From Stenotrophomonas raiganjensis (SeqCode) (lineage in GTDB: Bacteria > Pseudomonadota > Gammaproteobacteria > Xanthomonadales > Xanthomonadaceae), in NCBI RefSeq assembly GCF_030658505.1, contig NZ_JAUTXR010000152.1, positions 1-20,489 on the forward strand: 20,489 nt of DNA, given 5' to 3'. The notes under the pieces are model-generated. The model saw nothing but the letters and a program-made list of their open reading frames with translations. It was not told the origin of the DNA and made no database searches. Positions 1 through 8,459 of this stretch are shown piece after piece. Each line of letters opens with the position of its first letter. Positions within the stretch are counted from its first letter, which is position 1. Position numbers and translations under genes: made by a program.

Positions 1-35
1 CTCATGCCCACATTGTACGGGCAGCAAACCGCATC

Positions 36-58
36 CGCCGGGCATGGCCCGGCGCTAC
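36..58 (-). repeat. SMAG/GTAG palindromic repeat after smeE
   Basis: Read on the minus strand this starts with GTAG and continues into the near-perfect palindrome CGCCGGGCCATGCCCGGCG. This is the pattern of the S. maltophilia GTAG (SMAG) family of REP-like elements. It begins 10 bases after the smeE stop codon, so it lies at the 3' end of smeE and before whatever follows, presumably smeF. A hairpin here could protect the upstream mRNA or reduce read-through. The palindrome is seen; the effect is inferred. Confidence 0.85.
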
Positions 59-67
59 CGGATTTCG

Positions 68-3000
68 TCACTCGGCGGCCTTGCGCTTGAACACGCGCTG
101 CACCACCACGAAGAACAGCGGCACGAAGAACACGCCGAGCACGGTACCGACGATCATGCCGCCGAGCACGCCGGTGCCGATCGCCTGCTTGGCGCCGGAA
201 CCAGCACCGGTGGAGATCGCCAGCGGGACCACGCCCATGCCGAAGGCCAGCGAGGTCATCACGATCGGGCGCAGGCGGTCGCGCACGGCGTGCATGATCG
301 ACTCGATCAGGCTGGCGCCCTTCTCCAGGTTTTCCTTGGCGAACTCGACGATCAGGATCGCGTTCTTGCTGGTCAGGCCTACCGTGGTCAGCATCGCCAC
401 CTGGAAGTAGATGTCGCGCTCCAGGCCCTTGAAGGTGTTGGCCAGCACCGCGCCGAGGATGCCCAGCGGGGCCGCCAGCAGCACCGCGGTCGGCACGCTC
501 CAGCTTTCGTACATCGCAGCCAGGCACAGGAACACGATCATCAACGACAGCGTGTACAGCAGCGGCGTCTGCGAGCCAGCCTGGCGTTCCTGGTAGGACA
601 TCGCCGTCCACTCGATGCCGAAGCCTGCCGGCAGCTGCTTGGCCAGCTGTTCGATCTCGGCCATGGCGTCACCGGAAGCGACACCCGGGGCCGGTTCGCC
701 CTGGATTTCCATCGCCGACACACCGTTGTAGCGCTCCAGGCGCGGCGAACCGTAGTCCCAGTGCTTGGTGGCGAACGCACTGAACGGCACCATCTCGCCC
801 TTGTCGTTCTTCACGGACCAGAGGTCGAAGTCCTCCGGAACCATGCGGAACGGCTGGTCAGCCTGCACGAACACGCGCTTGACGCGGCCACGATCGACGA
901 AGTCGTCGATGTACGAGCTGCCCCACGCAGCGGCCAGCGTGCCGTTGATCTGGTCGATAGACAGCCCCAGCGAGGTCGCCTTGGCCGCGTCGATGTCGAT
1001 GCGGAACTGCGGCGTGTCCTCCTGGCCATTCGGGCGCACGTTGGCCAGCTTCTTGCTGCCGGCGGCGAGGCCGAGCAGCTGGTTGCGTGCGGCCACCAGC
1101 GCCTCGTGGCCCTGGCCGCTGTTGTCCTTCAGGAAGAAGGTATAGCCCGAGGCGGTACCCAGTTCCGGAATGGCCGGCGGCGGGAAGGCAAAGATGAAGG
1201 CATCCTTGATCTGGCCCAGGGCCGCCATCGCACGACCGGTGATCGGCATCACGCCATTGTTGGCGTCACGCTCGCTCCAGTCCTTCAGCTTGACGAACGC
1301 CATGCCGGCGTTCTGGCCCATGCCGGCGAAGCTGAAGCCCTGCACCGAGAACACCGAGTCCACCGCATCTTTCTCGTTCTGCAGGAAGTGGTTTTCCAGC
1401 GCGGCGATCGATTCCAGCGTACGTTCCTGGGTGGCACCGACCGGGGCCTGCACCAGCGCCATCAGCACGCCCTGGTCTTCGTTGGGCAGGAACGAGCTGG
1501 GCAGGCGCACGAACAGCACGCCCATCAGCAGGAACAGTGCCGCCACGATGCCCATGAAGCGCCACGGACGATGGATGATGCCGCGCACGCCACGCTGGTA
1601 GCTTTCGCTGGTGCGGTCGAAACCACGGTTGAAGCCGTTGAAGAAGCGACCGGCCAGGCCACGGTGGGCGACGTGATGCTCGCCCTTCTTCAGCGGCTTG
1701 AGCATGGTCGCGCACAGCGCCGGGGTCAGCACGATCGCGACCAGCACCGACAACGCCATCGCAGAGACAATCGTGGCCGAGAACTGGCGGTAGATCACGC
1801 CGGTGGAGCCGCTCATGAAGGCCATCGGCACGAACACCGCCGACAGCACCAGGCCGATACCCACCAGCGCGCCGGTGATCTGGCCCATCGACTTGCGGGT
1901 CGCTTCAAGCGGCGACAGTCCTTCCTCGGACATGATGCGCTCGACGTTCTCCACCACCACGATGGCATCGTCCACCAGCAGGCCGATCGCCAGCACCATC
2001 GCGAACATGGTCAGCATGTTCACCGAGAAGCCCAGCATCGCCAGCACGCCGAAGGTGCCCAGCAGCACCACCGGCACGGCGATGGTCGGGATCAGGGTGG
2101 CGCGGAAGTTCTGCAGGAACAGGTACATCACCACGAACACCAGCACGATCGCTTCGATCAGGGTCTGCACCACGCCCTTGATCGACACGCGCACGAACGG
2201 GGTGGTGTCGTACGGGATCTCGGCCTTCAGGCCGGCCGGGAAGAAGCCCTTCATGTCTTCCAGCGCGGCATTCACACCGGCAGCGGTATCCAGCGCATTG
2301 GCGCCGGTGGCCAGGGTGACCGCCAGGCCGCTGGCCGGCTGCCCGTTGTAACGGGTGACGAAGTCGTAGGACTCGGCACCCAGCTCGACACGGGCGACAT
2401 CACCCAGGCGCAGCTCGGCACCGTCCTGCGCACCGCGCACGATGATGTTGCGGAACTGCTCCGGGGTCTGCAGGCGCGACTGCGCGTTGATGGTGGCGTT
2501 GAGCTGCTGGCCCTTCACCGACGGCGCACCGCCGAGCTGGCCGATGGCCACCTGGGCGTTCTGTGCCTTGATCGCTGCGGTCACTTCGGCAACCGACAGG
2601 CCATAGGTATGCAGCTTGTTCGGGTCCAGCCAGATACGCATGGCGTACTTGCCACCGAACACCTGGATGTTGCCCACGCCCGGCACGCGGCTGAGACGAT
2701 CGACGACATTGGAACCGACGTAGTCGGCGATGTCGTTGGCGTCCATGCTGCCGTTCTCGGACACGAACGCGATGACGTTCAGGAAGCCCGAGCTGGACTT
2801 GGCCACGTTGATGCCCTGCCGCTGCACTTCCTGCGGCAGCAGCGGCATGGCCAGCTGCAGCTTGTTCTGCACCTGCACCTGGGCGATGTCCGGGTTGGTG
2901 CCGCTCTCGAAGGTCAGGGTGATGGTGGCCTGGCCGTTGGACGAGCTGTTGGAGGAGAAGTAGATCAGGCCATCAAGGCCCTTCATGTTCTGCTCGATGA

Positions 3001-3190
3001 TCTGCGTCACCGAGTCCTCGACCACCTTGGCCGATGCACCCGGATAGGTGGCGCTGATTTCCACCGCCGGCGGTGCGACGTTGGGGTACATCGAGACCGG
3101 CAGCTTGAACAGGGCCAGGCCGCCGGCGAGCATGATGATGATGGCGATCACCCATGCAAAGATGGGTCGATCGATGAAAAAGCGTGCCAT
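68..3190 (-). CDS. smeE: RND multidrug efflux inner-membrane transporter SmeE
   Basis: This is the proton-driven inner-membrane pump of the SmeDEF tripartite system (HAE-1 family, AcrB type), which exports structurally varied antimicrobials. The 1040-residue length is normal for the family. Residue 1 starts the usual N-terminal block ([14 protein letters not shown]). The proton-relay pair D407-D408 lies in [13 protein letters not shown] in TM4 at the AcrB position, and the TM10 lysine is visible in VGLTSKNAI. Porter-domain sequence fills the two large periplasmic loops. The ATG at 3190 has GGAGAA upstream and lies 12 bases after the smeD stop, so the two are co-transcribed. The subfamily is certain from these motifs; the name smeE rests on the adjacent smeD and smeT. 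The partner smeF is not in the window because the sequence ends 67 bases downstream. Confidence 0.93.
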   Translation of the reverse strand: MARFFIDRPIFAWVIAIIIMLAGGLALFKLPVSMYPNVAPPAVEISATYPGASAKVVEDSVTQIIEQNMKGLDGLIYFSSNSSSNGQATITLTFESGTNPDIAQVQVQNKLQLAMPLLPQEVQRQGINVAKSSSGFLNVIAFVSENGSMDANDIADYVGSNVVDRLSRVPGVGNIQVFGGKYAMRIWLDPNKLHTYGLSVAEVTAAIKAQNAQVAIGQLGGAPSVKGQQLNATINAQSRLQTPEQFRNIIVRGAQDGAELRLGDVARVELGAESYDFVTRYNGQPASGLAVTLATGANALDTAAGVNAALEDMKGFFPAGLKAEIPYDTTPFVRVSIKGVVQTLIEAIVLVFVVMYLFLQNFRATLIPTIAVPVVLLGTFGVLAMLGFSVNMLTMFAMVLAIGLLVDDAIVVVENVERIMSEEGLSPLEATRKSMGQITGALVGIGLVLSAVFVPMAFMSGSTGVIYRQFSATIVSAMALSVLVAIVLTPALCATMLKPLKKGEHHVAHRGLAGRFFNGFNRGFDRTSESYQRGVRGIIHRPWRFMGIVAALFLLMGVLFVRLPSSFLPNEDQGVLMALVQAPVGATQERTLESIAALENHFLQNEKDAVDSVFSVQGFSFAGMGQNAGMAFVKLKDWSERDANNGVMPITGRAMAALGQIKDAFIFAFPPPAIPELGTASGYTFFLKDNSGQGHEALVAARNQLLGLAAGSKKLANVRPNGQEDTPQFRIDIDAAKATSLGLSIDQINGTLAAAWGSSYIDDFVDRGRVKRVFVQADQPFRMVPEDFDLWSVKNDKGEMVPFSAFATKHWDYGSPRLERYNGVSAMEIQGEPAPGVASGDAMAEIEQLAKQLPAGFGIEWTAMSYQERQAGSQTPLLYTLSLMIVFLCLAAMYESWSVPTAVLLAAPLGILGAVLANTFKGLERDIYFQVAMLTTVGLTSKNAILIVEFAKENLEKGASLIESIMHAVRDRLRPIVMTSLAFGMGVVPLAISTGAGSGAKQAIGTGVLGGMIVGTVLGVFFVPLFFVVVQRVFKRKAAE

Positions 3191-3202
3191 GGGGTTCTCC
3201 GC

Positions 3203-4387
3203 TTACTTCGCGTCGCCTGCCGCAGCGGCAGGCTGGGCGGCCGCCGCCGGCTTGGCCGGTGCGTCGCCCTTCTCGGTGGCCTTGACCGGCATGCCGGGGC
3301 CGATCTTCTGCAGGCCTTCGACAATGACCTTGTCGCCGGCCTTCAGGCCGTCCTCGACCAGCCACTTGTCGCCCACCGTGCGGCTGACCTTGACCGGGCG
3401 CACTTCGACCTTGTTGTCCTTGCCGACCACCATCGCCGTGGTGTCGCCCTTCGGATCGCGGGCGATGCCCTGCATCGGCACCAGCACCGCGTCGCTGCGC
3501 ACGCCGCCGCCGATCACCGCACGCACGTACGTGCCCGGCATCAGCAGGCCATCGGGGTTGTCCACCTTCACACGCAGGCCGAAGCTGCCGGTGGCCGGAT
3601 CGACGCTGACTTCGGAGAACTCCAGCGTGCCCTTGTGCTCGAAGGTGCTGCCGTCTTCCATCAGGATGCTGACCGGCAGGGTCTGGTTGTCCTGCAGGCG
3701 GCCGGCGGCCAGTTCGCGGCGCAGCTGCAGCAGCTCGGCCGAGGACTGGGTCAGATCGACATAGATCGGGTCCAGCTGCTGCACGGTGGCCAGTGCGTTG
3801 GCCTGGCCGGCGCTGACCAGCGCACCCTGGGTGACGCTGGACTTGCCGATGCGACCACTGATCGGGGCGGTGATGCGGGCGTAGCCCAGGGTCACGTTGG
3901 CCGCATCCAGCGATGCCTTCGCGGCACCGACATCAGCTTCGGCCTGCTTCTGCGCGGCCACGGCATTTTCCAGGTCCTGCTGGCTGACCGCATCGACCTT
4001 GGCCAGCTCGGTGATGCGCTTGGCGCTCAGCCGGGCGGCGTTGGCGGTGGCCTCGGCGCGGGCCAGCTGGGCGCGGGCACTGTTGGCCTGGGCGCGGTAG
4101 CTGGCATCCTCGATCTGGTACAGCGGTTCACCGGCCTTGACCATGCCGCCTTCGGTGAACAGGCGCTTGGCAACGATGCCATTGACCTGCGGGCGCACTT
4201 CGGCGACCAGGAAGGCGTTGGTGCGGCCCGGCAGTTCGCGGGTCAGGCCCACGGTCTCGGACTTCAGCGTGACCACGGTGACGTCACCCGGGCCCTGCTC
4301 GGGGGCCTGGGGTTGGCCGCCACAGGCAGCCACGGTCGCGGCGATGGCCAGCGACAGTGCGAAGGGTCGGATTCGGCTCAGCAACAT
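3203..4387 (-). CDS. smeD: RND periplasmic adaptor lipoprotein SmeD
   Basis: This is the membrane-fusion protein that links the pump SmeE to the outer-membrane channel SmeF. The protein has 394 residues. A lipoprotein signal ends in VAAC with the lipidated cysteine at C22, followed by a Gly/Gln/Pro linker. Two lipoyl half-motifs (about 62-93, with RPQVNGIV, and about 169-203, with ITAPISGRIG) flank an Ala/Gln/Glu-rich alpha-hairpin (about 95-167). A beta-barrel domain and an Ala/Lys/Pro-rich C-terminal tail follow. The open frame extends upstream to 4534, but that extension runs through the promoter and operator, so the ATG at 4387, which directly precedes the signal peptide, is chosen. It is the first gene of the smeDE(F) operon, divergent from smeT and predicted to be repressed by it. 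The 5' leader is about 130 nt if the promoter call is right. Confidence 0.93.
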   Translation of the reverse strand: MLLSRIRPFALSLAIAATVAACGGQPQAPEQGPGDVTVVTLKSETVGLTRELPGRTNAFLVAEVRPQVNGIVAKRLFTEGGMVKAGEPLYQIEDASYRAQANSARAQLARAEATANAARLSAKRITELAKVDAVSQQDLENAVAAQKQAEADVGAAKASLDAANVTLGYARITAPISGRIGKSSVTQGALVSAGQANALATVQQLDPIYVDLTQSSAELLQLRRELAAGRLQDNQTLPVSILMEDGSTFEHKGTLEFSEVSVDPATGSFGLRVKVDNPDGLLMPGTYVRAVIGGGVRSDAVLVPMQGIARDPKGDTTAMVVGKDNKVEVRPVKVSRTVGDKWLVEDGLKAGDKVIVEGLQKIGPGMPVKATEKGDAPAKPAAAAQPAAAAGDAK

Positions 4388-4520
4388 GACGGAAAGGCTC
4401 TTAGGGGAGGAAATCTCAAATCGCGCTGATACGGGCCGGAAGCGCCAGCAGGCAACGCTCACCAGCGCGGAGTGGGAGCCGGACCGGCCTGCCACGCACA
4501 CGACGGGAATGATGGGTGCG

Positions 4521-4550
4521 AAATATACATACATGCTTGTTTGTTTGTAA
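4521..4550. promoter_or_regulatory. SmeT operator in the smeT-smeD intergenic region
   Basis: The core is an imperfect inverted repeat, ACATACATG (4527-4535) facing CTTGTTTGT (4536-4544), with seven of nine positions symmetric. It lies inside an AT-rich island of an otherwise GC-rich region and includes three overlapping TTGT steps. SmeT is known to bind a pseudopalindrome of about 28 bp here that overlaps both promoters, repressing smeDEF and itself. The inverted repeat is seen directly; assignment to SmeT is established knowledge applied to this locus. Confidence 0.85.
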
Positions 4551-4551
4551 A
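4522..4551 (-). promoter_or_regulatory. Predicted smeDEF promoter
   Basis: On the minus strand a TTTACA box (4551-4546) and a TATATT box (4527-4522) are 18 bases apart, close to a sigma-70 promoter. The whole spacer is covered by the SmeT operator, which fits repression by occlusion. The start point would be near 4515, leaving a leader of roughly 130 nt before the smeD ATG. The assignment is by motif only. Confidence 0.6.
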
Positions 4552-4555
4552 CCGG

Positions 4556-4561
4556 TACAAT
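4556..4561 (+). promoter_or_regulatory. Predicted smeT -10 box
   Basis: TACAAT lies 33 bases upstream of the smeT ATG, directly beside the operator. The -35 position (about 4533-4538) has no good match and falls within the operator, so SmeT binding would also block its own promoter. Confidence 0.5.
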
Positions 4562-4594
4562 TCAGCCACGTTTCACCCGCACTCGTACCCACCC

Positions 4595-5254
4595 ATGGCC
4601 CGCAAGACCAAAGAGGACACCCAGGCAACCCGGGAAGGCATCCTTGACGCCGCCGAAGCCTGCTTCCATGAACACGGCGTGGCCCGTACCACGCTGGAGA
4701 TGATCGGCGCCCGCGCCGGCTATACCCGTGGCGCGGTGTACTGGCATTTCAAGAACAAGAGCGAGGTACTGGCCGCGATCGTCGAACGCGTGCACCTGCC
4801 TTTCATGCAGGAGCTGGAGCGCACCTCGACCGACCAGCGCGACACCCCGGTGCACGACCTGCGCGCGGTGATGATCCACTCGTTCATCGAGCTGTCCGAG
4901 GACGAGCGACTGCGCAAGACCATGGAGATCATGCTGCGCAGCGATGCCTCGGCCGACACCAAGGTGCTGACCGAACTGCAGCAGGCCGGTTTCCGCGATG
5001 GACTGGAGCGGATGGAACGCGCCCTGCGCCGGGCCCAGGACCTGGGCCAGCTGCGCGAGGGTGCCGACCCCAAGATCGCCGCGCGCATGCTGCACGCCAC
5101 GGTGCTGGGCGTGCTGCACGGCGCGATGGTCGAACCGGAGCTGATGGACCTCAAGCGCGACGGCATGCTCGCGCTGGACATGACCCTGGCCGCCTACGTG
5201 AAGGACGGCGTGTTCGTGCCCGGCACCGTGCCCGAGCCGCTGCCCGAAGCGTGA
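4595..5254 (+). CDS. smeT: TetR-family repressor SmeT
   Basis: This is the local repressor of smeDEF, a dimeric TetR/AcrR protein that releases its operator when bound by inducers such as triclosan (known of the family member). The protein has 219 residues, the length I recall for SmeT. The N-terminal domain (about 10-56) carries the helix-turn-helix with TTLEMIGARAGYTRGAVYWH and the typical TetR ending FKNKSEVL. The helical remainder is the ligand and dimer domain. The start MARKTKEDTQ fits AcrR-type repressors; the in-frame extension back to 4472 crosses the operator and promoter and is rejected. The gene is divergent from smeD across a 207-bp gap and 45 bp before a co-directional oxidoreductase gene. 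It appears intact, with no truncation or frameshift. Substitutions that weaken repression cannot be judged without a reference. Confidence 0.94.
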   Translation: MARKTKEDTQATREGILDAAEACFHEHGVARTTLEMIGARAGYTRGAVYWHFKNKSEVLAAIVERVHLPFMQELERTSTDQRDTPVHDLRAVMIHSFIELSEDERLRKTMEIMLRSDASADTKVLTELQQAGFRDGLERMERALRRAQDLGQLREGADPKIAARMLHATVLGVLHGAMVEPELMDLKRDGMLALDMTLAAYVKDGVFVPGTVPEPLPEA

Positions 5255-5299
5255 GTAGCGCTGCTGCCGCCACCGCCGCGCCCATCTGAGGACAGCCCC

Positions 5300-6292
5300 A
5301 TGATCCTGGACAACGTGGTGTGGGGCTTCATCGGCTGCGGCAGCGTCACCGAGAAGAAGAGCGGCCCGGCCCTGGCCAGCACACCGGGCTCACGGGTGGC
5401 AGCGGTCATGCGCCGCAATGCGGCGCTGGCCGAGGATTACGCGCGGCGCCATGCCATTCCCCGCTGGTACACGGATGCCGACGCGCTCATCGCCGATCCG
5501 GACGTGAACGCGGTGTACGTCGCAACGCCGCCCTCGACGCACATGCAGTACGCATTGCAGGCGATCGCCGCCGGCAAGCCGGTCTACATCGAAAAGCCGA
5601 TGGCGATGGACCACGGTGAATGCCAACGCATCATGGAGGCCAGCGTACGCAGCGGCGTGCCGGTATTCGTGGCGTACTACCGCCGCGCCCTGCCCCGCTT
5701 CGCGCAGGTGAAGGGGCTGCTGGACAGCGGCGCGATCGGCACACCGCGCAGCGTACGCGCGACCCTGCATCGTCCGCATTCGGCACACGCGGCGTCACCG
5801 GACTTCTGGCGTACCAATCCCGCGATCTCCGGCGGCGGCCTGTTCGTCGATCTGGGCTCGCACACGCTGGACCTGCTCGACCACCTGCTGGGGCCGCTGA
5901 CCGATGTCCACGGCCTGGCCAGTTCGCAGGCAGGTGCGTATGCCGCCGAGGACAGCGTTTCGATGTGCTTCCGCACCGGGACCGGTGCGCACGGCATCGC
6001 GCAGTGGAGCTTCTGCGCGTTCCGGCGCCAGGATGACATCGAGATCACCGGCGACCGCGGGCAGCTGCGCTTTGCCACCTTCGAGGACGTTGCGGTGGTT
6101 GTGGAAACCGAATCAGGCGTGCAGGCCTTCGATATCCCGAACCCGCCGTCGATCCAGCAACCATTGATCACCACCATCGTGGACGAGCTGCGCGGCAAAG
6201 GGCGCTCTCCGTCAACCGGCATCAGCGCCGCGCGCACCAGCGCAGTGATCGATCAGGTGCTGCACGCCTACCGCACGCGGCAATCGCGCTGA
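5300..6292 (+). CDS. Gfo/Idh/MocA family NAD(P)-dependent oxidoreductase
   Basis: This is a 330-residue soluble dehydrogenase of the Gfo/Idh/MocA family, whose members oxidise or reduce sugars, inositols and related compounds. The N-terminal Rossmann fold starts with GFIGCGSV (G9, G12, G14). The family EKP motif is at 98-100, with K99 the usual catalytic lysine. The second domain has GGLFVDLGSHTLDLLDH with D184 and H188 in catalytic positions. Its length is typical for a minimal family member. The start has GAGGA upstream. It lies 45 bp after smeT with no terminator between them, so it may be partly co-transcribed with the repressor. A strong terminator follows the stop. The substrate cannot be deduced; no sugar operon is nearby. 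Confidence 0.88.
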   Translation: MILDNVVWGFIGCGSVTEKKSGPALASTPGSRVAAVMRRNAALAEDYARRHAIPRWYTDADALIADPDVNAVYVATPPSTHMQYALQAIAAGKPVYIEKPMAMDHGECQRIMEASVRSGVPVFVAYYRRALPRFAQVKGLLDSGAIGTPRSVRATLHRPHSAHAASPDFWRTNPAISGGGLFVDLGSHTLDLLDHLLGPLTDVHGLASSQAGAYAAEDSVSMCFRTGTGAHGIAQWSFCAFRRQDDIEITGDRGQLRFATFEDVAVVVETESGVQAFDIPNPPSIQQPLITTIVDELRGKGRSPSTGISAARTSAVIDQVLHAYRTRQSR

Positions 6293-6304
6293 CCGCCAAC
6301 GCAG

Positions 6305-6330
6305 AAGGCCGCCTTTCGGCGGCCTTTTCT
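6305..6330 (+). terminator. Terminator after the oxidoreductase gene
   Basis: A 9-bp perfect stem, AAGGCCGCC (6305-6313) and GGCGGCCTT (6318-6326), closes a TTTC loop and is followed by TTCT. This is a typical intrinsic terminator for the plus-strand gene ending at 6292. The A-rich flank also lets it act for the convergent hslU transcript. Confidence 0.85.
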
Positions 6331-6352
6331 GTTGCAGCGGGTGGGGGCAGCG

Positions 6353-6370
6353 CCCTCGCCACGGCGAGGG
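6353..6370. repeat. GC-rich hairpin between convergent genes
   Basis: CCCTCGCC (6353-6360) and GGCGAGGG (6363-6370) form an 8-bp stem with a 2-base spacer. It lies just after the hslU stop on the minus strand. It resembles an REP-like element but lacks the GTAG head, so membership in the SMAG family is not claimed. Confidence 0.55.
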
Positions 6371-6388
6371 ATCCGCCCTCATCGGACG

Positions 6389-7762
6389 TTACAGGATGTA
6401 GCGGCTCAGGTCCGGATCCTGCACCAGCTCGCCCAGGTGCGCATCGACGTAGGCGCTGTCGATGGCCAGGGTTTCGCCATCGCGGTCCGGTGCCTCGTAG
6501 CTGAGCGAATCCAGCAGGCGCTCCAGCACGGTGTGCAGGCGACGGGCACCGATGTTCTCCTGGCGCTCGTTCACCTGGAAGGCGATCTCGGCCAGGCGCT
6601 CGATGGCATCAGCGGTGAAACTGACCTTGACGCCCTCGGTGGCCAGCAATGCTTCGTACTGCTTGGTCAGCGCAGCCTTCGGCTCGGTCAGGATGCGCAC
6701 GAAATCGCCCTTGCTCAGCGCGCCCAGCTCGACGCGGATCGGGAAGCGGCCCTGCAGCTCCGGAATCAGGTCGCTGGGCTTGGCCAGGTGGAACGCACCG
6801 GAGGCGATGAACAGGATGTGGTCGGTCTTGATGGTGCCGTACTTGGTGGACACGTTGGAGCCTTCCACCAGCGGCAGCAGATCGCGCTGCACGCCTTCGC
6901 GCGACACGTCGCCACCACCGACGTTGTCGCCACGCTTAGCGACCTTGTCGATCTCGTCGATGAACACGATGCCGTGCTGCTCGCAGGCCTCGATCGCCGC
7001 GGTGCGGATGTCATCTTCGTTGACCAGCTTGCCGGCCTCTTCCTCGACCAGCAGCGGGCGCGCGGCCTTGATGGTCAGCGTGCGCTTGTGCGCTTTGGCG
7101 CCGCCACCGAGGTTGGCGAACATCGACTTCAGCTGCTGGCCCATTTCCTCCATGCCCGGCGGGGTCATGATGTCCATGCTGACATTGGCGGCCAGGTCCA
7201 GCTCGATCTCGCGCTCGTCCAGCTCGCCATTGCGCAGCATCTTGCGGAACTTGATGCGGGTCTCGTTGTCCTGCGCCGACGGTTCGTTGCGGGCGACTTC
7301 CGGATCGAAGCCGATGCCACCGCTGCGGCGCGGCAGCAGCGCATCGAGGATGCGGTCTTCGGCGCGTTCTTCGGCCTGGGTACGCACGCGCACCTTGGCC
7401 TGTTCGCGATAGAGCTTGACTGCGGTGTCGGCCAGGTCACGGATGATCTGCTCGACGTCCTTGCCGACGTAGCCGACTTCGGTGAAGCGCGTGGCTTCGA
7501 CCTTCACGAACGGCGCGTTGGCCAGGGTAGCCAGTCGACGCGCGATCTCGGTCTTGCCGACGCCGGTCGGGCCGATCATGAGGATGTTCTTCGGCATCAC
7601 TTCATTGCGCAGCTCCGCCGGCAGCTGCATGCGGCGCCAGCGGTTGCGCAGGGCAATGGCCACCGCGCGCTTGGCGTCGTGCTGGCCCACGATGTGCCGG
7701 TCCAGTTCCTGCACGATCTCGCGCGGGGTCATGGTGGCGGAGGAAACTTCGATCTTCGACAT
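6389..7762 (-). CDS. hslU: ATP-dependent protease ATPase subunit HslU
   Basis: This is the AAA+ unfoldase of the HslUV (ClpYQ) cytoplasmic protease; it unfolds substrates and feeds them to HslV. Numbered from the ATG at 7762 the protein has 457 residues. It shows the N-terminal TPREIV...LDRHIVGQ block, Walker A GPTGVGKT (64-71), the pore motif GYVG (97-100), a charged I-domain (about 105-240), and Walker B IVFIDE (265-270). Sensor and arginine-finger sequence lies around [12 protein letters not shown]. The C-terminal tail DLSRYIL is the segment that docks into HslV. A GTG four codons upstream (7774) is a possible alternative start; the ATG is preferred but the ribosome-binding site is weak for both. 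It follows hslV with a SMAG hairpin between them. Confidence 0.96.
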   Translation of the reverse strand: MSKIEVSSATMTPREIVQELDRHIVGQHDAKRAVAIALRNRWRRMQLPAELRNEVMPKNILMIGPTGVGKTEIARRLATLANAPFVKVEATRFTEVGYVGKDVEQIIRDLADTAVKLYREQAKVRVRTQAEERAEDRILDALLPRRSGGIGFDPEVARNEPSAQDNETRIKFRKMLRNGELDEREIELDLAANVSMDIMTPPGMEEMGQQLKSMFANLGGGAKAHKRTLTIKAARPLLVEEEAGKLVNEDDIRTAAIEACEQHGIVFIDEIDKVAKRGDNVGGGDVSREGVQRDLLPLVEGSNVSTKYGTIKTDHILFIASGAFHLAKPSDLIPELQGRFPIRVELGALSKGDFVRILTEPKAALTKQYEALLATEGVKVSFTADAIERLAEIAFQVNERQENIGARRLHTVLERLLDSLSYEAPDRDGETLAIDSAYVDAHLGELVQDPDLSRYIL

Positions 7763-7787
7763 GGATGTGCTCACGGATTCGTTGTCG

Positions 7788-7810
7788 GTAGCGCCGGGCC
7801 ATGCCCGGCG
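7788..7810 (+). repeat. SMAG/GTAG repeat between hslV and hslU
   Basis: The plus strand reads GTAG followed by the palindrome CGCCGGGCCATGCCCGGCG, the same subtype as the copy at 36-58. It lies inside the hslVU operon, 12 bases after the hslV stop and upstream of the hslU start. A stable hairpin there could stabilise hslV mRNA or lower hslU expression relative to hslV. The sequence is seen; the role is inferred. Confidence 0.88.
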
Positions 7811-7822
7811 GATCGGGAGGCG

Positions 7823-8374
7823 TTACAGCTCCTCGACCACCACGTTGCGGTTGGTGTAGATGCAGATGTCACCGGCGATGCCGATCGCCTCGCTGGCGAT
7901 GGTGCGTGCATCCAGCTCGGTGTGTGCCATCAGCGCCCGCGCAGCCGAAAGGGCGTACGAACCACCGGAGCCGATGGCGATGATGCCGTCCTCCGGCTCG
8001 ATCACATCGCCGGTGCCGCTGATGATCAGCGAGGTTTCCTTGTCAGCCACGGCCAGCAGGGCCTCGAGCTTGCCGAGGCGGCGCTCGGTGCGCCAATCCT
8101 TGGCCAGTTCGACCGCTGCACGCTGCAGCTGGCCGTGCTTTTCCAGCTTGGCCTCGAACAGCTCGAACAGCGTGAAGGCGTCGGCGGCGGCACCGGCAAA
8201 GCCGGCCAGCACCTGGCCGTCACGGCCAAGGCGGCGCACCTTGCGCGCATTGCCCTTCATCACGGTGTGGCCCAGCGTGACCTGGCCGTCGCCGGCGATG
8301 GCCACGTGCTCGCCGCGACGGACGCAGACGATGGTGGTGGCGTGGAAAACGTTGGGGTTCTGACTGGGGTCCAT
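7823..8374 (-). CDS. hslV: ATP-dependent protease peptidase subunit HslV
   Basis: This is the threonine peptidase of HslUV, which forms a double hexameric ring that degrades misfolded proteins in the cytoplasm. The protein has 183 residues. The mature N-terminus is expected at T13 in [12 protein letters not shown]. The core motifs [23 protein letters not shown] and the IGSGGSYA region follow the family. A strong GGAGG site lies 6 bases before the ATG, so the start is firm. Consequently 12 residues ([12 protein letters not shown]) precede the catalytic threonine, where E. coli HslV has only the initiator methionine; maturation must remove a short propeptide. The gene is preceded by a sigma-32-type promoter and followed by hslU. 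Confidence 0.96.
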   Translation of the reverse strand: MDPSQNPNVFHATTIVCVRRGEHVAIAGDGQVTLGHTVMKGNARKVRRLGRDGQVLAGFAGAAADAFTLFELFEAKLEKHGQLQRAAVELAKDWRTERRLGKLEALLAVADKETSLIISGTGDVIEPEDGIIAIGSGGSYALSAARALMAHTELDARTIASEAIGIAGDICIYTNRNVVVEEL

Positions 8375-8399
8375 GATGCCTCCGGGGTGACAGAACCAG

Positions 8400-8427
8400 A
8401 GGTGGGGACTGCGCTGCGCCCTTCAAG
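8400..8427 (-). promoter_or_regulatory. Sigma-32 (RpoH) heat-shock promoter of hslVU
   Basis: On the minus strand CTTGAAG (8427-8421) and CCCCACCT (8407-8400) are 13 bases apart. This closely fits the RpoH consensus of CTTGAAA, 11-15 bases, CCCCATNT. Transcription would start near 8393, giving a leader of about 20 nt that carries the GGAGG site of hslV. It lies in the 85-bp gap between xerC and hslV, so heat shock can drive hslVU apart from the upstream operon. Confidence 0.82.
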
Positions 8428-8459
8428 CCACCCGTGACCGCCTGCCGCAGGGGCAACGT

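Noticed and set aside
44..4429. A 1461-codon plus-strand open frame opposite smeE and smeD
   Set aside because: It is exactly antisense to two intact, motif-complete genes. Its His/Gln/Arg/Asp-rich composition with no domain is the usual by-product of third-position GC bias on the opposite strand.
4472..4594. An upstream in-frame start extending smeT
   Set aside because: The extension would cover the operator and promoter region; the ATG at 4595 gives the normal TetR N-terminus and the 219-residue length.
6332..8437. A 701-codon plus-strand frame opposite hslU and hslV
   Set aside because: It is a composition-driven antisense frame with no recognisable domain; the opposing genes have all catalytic motifs and ribosome-binding sites.
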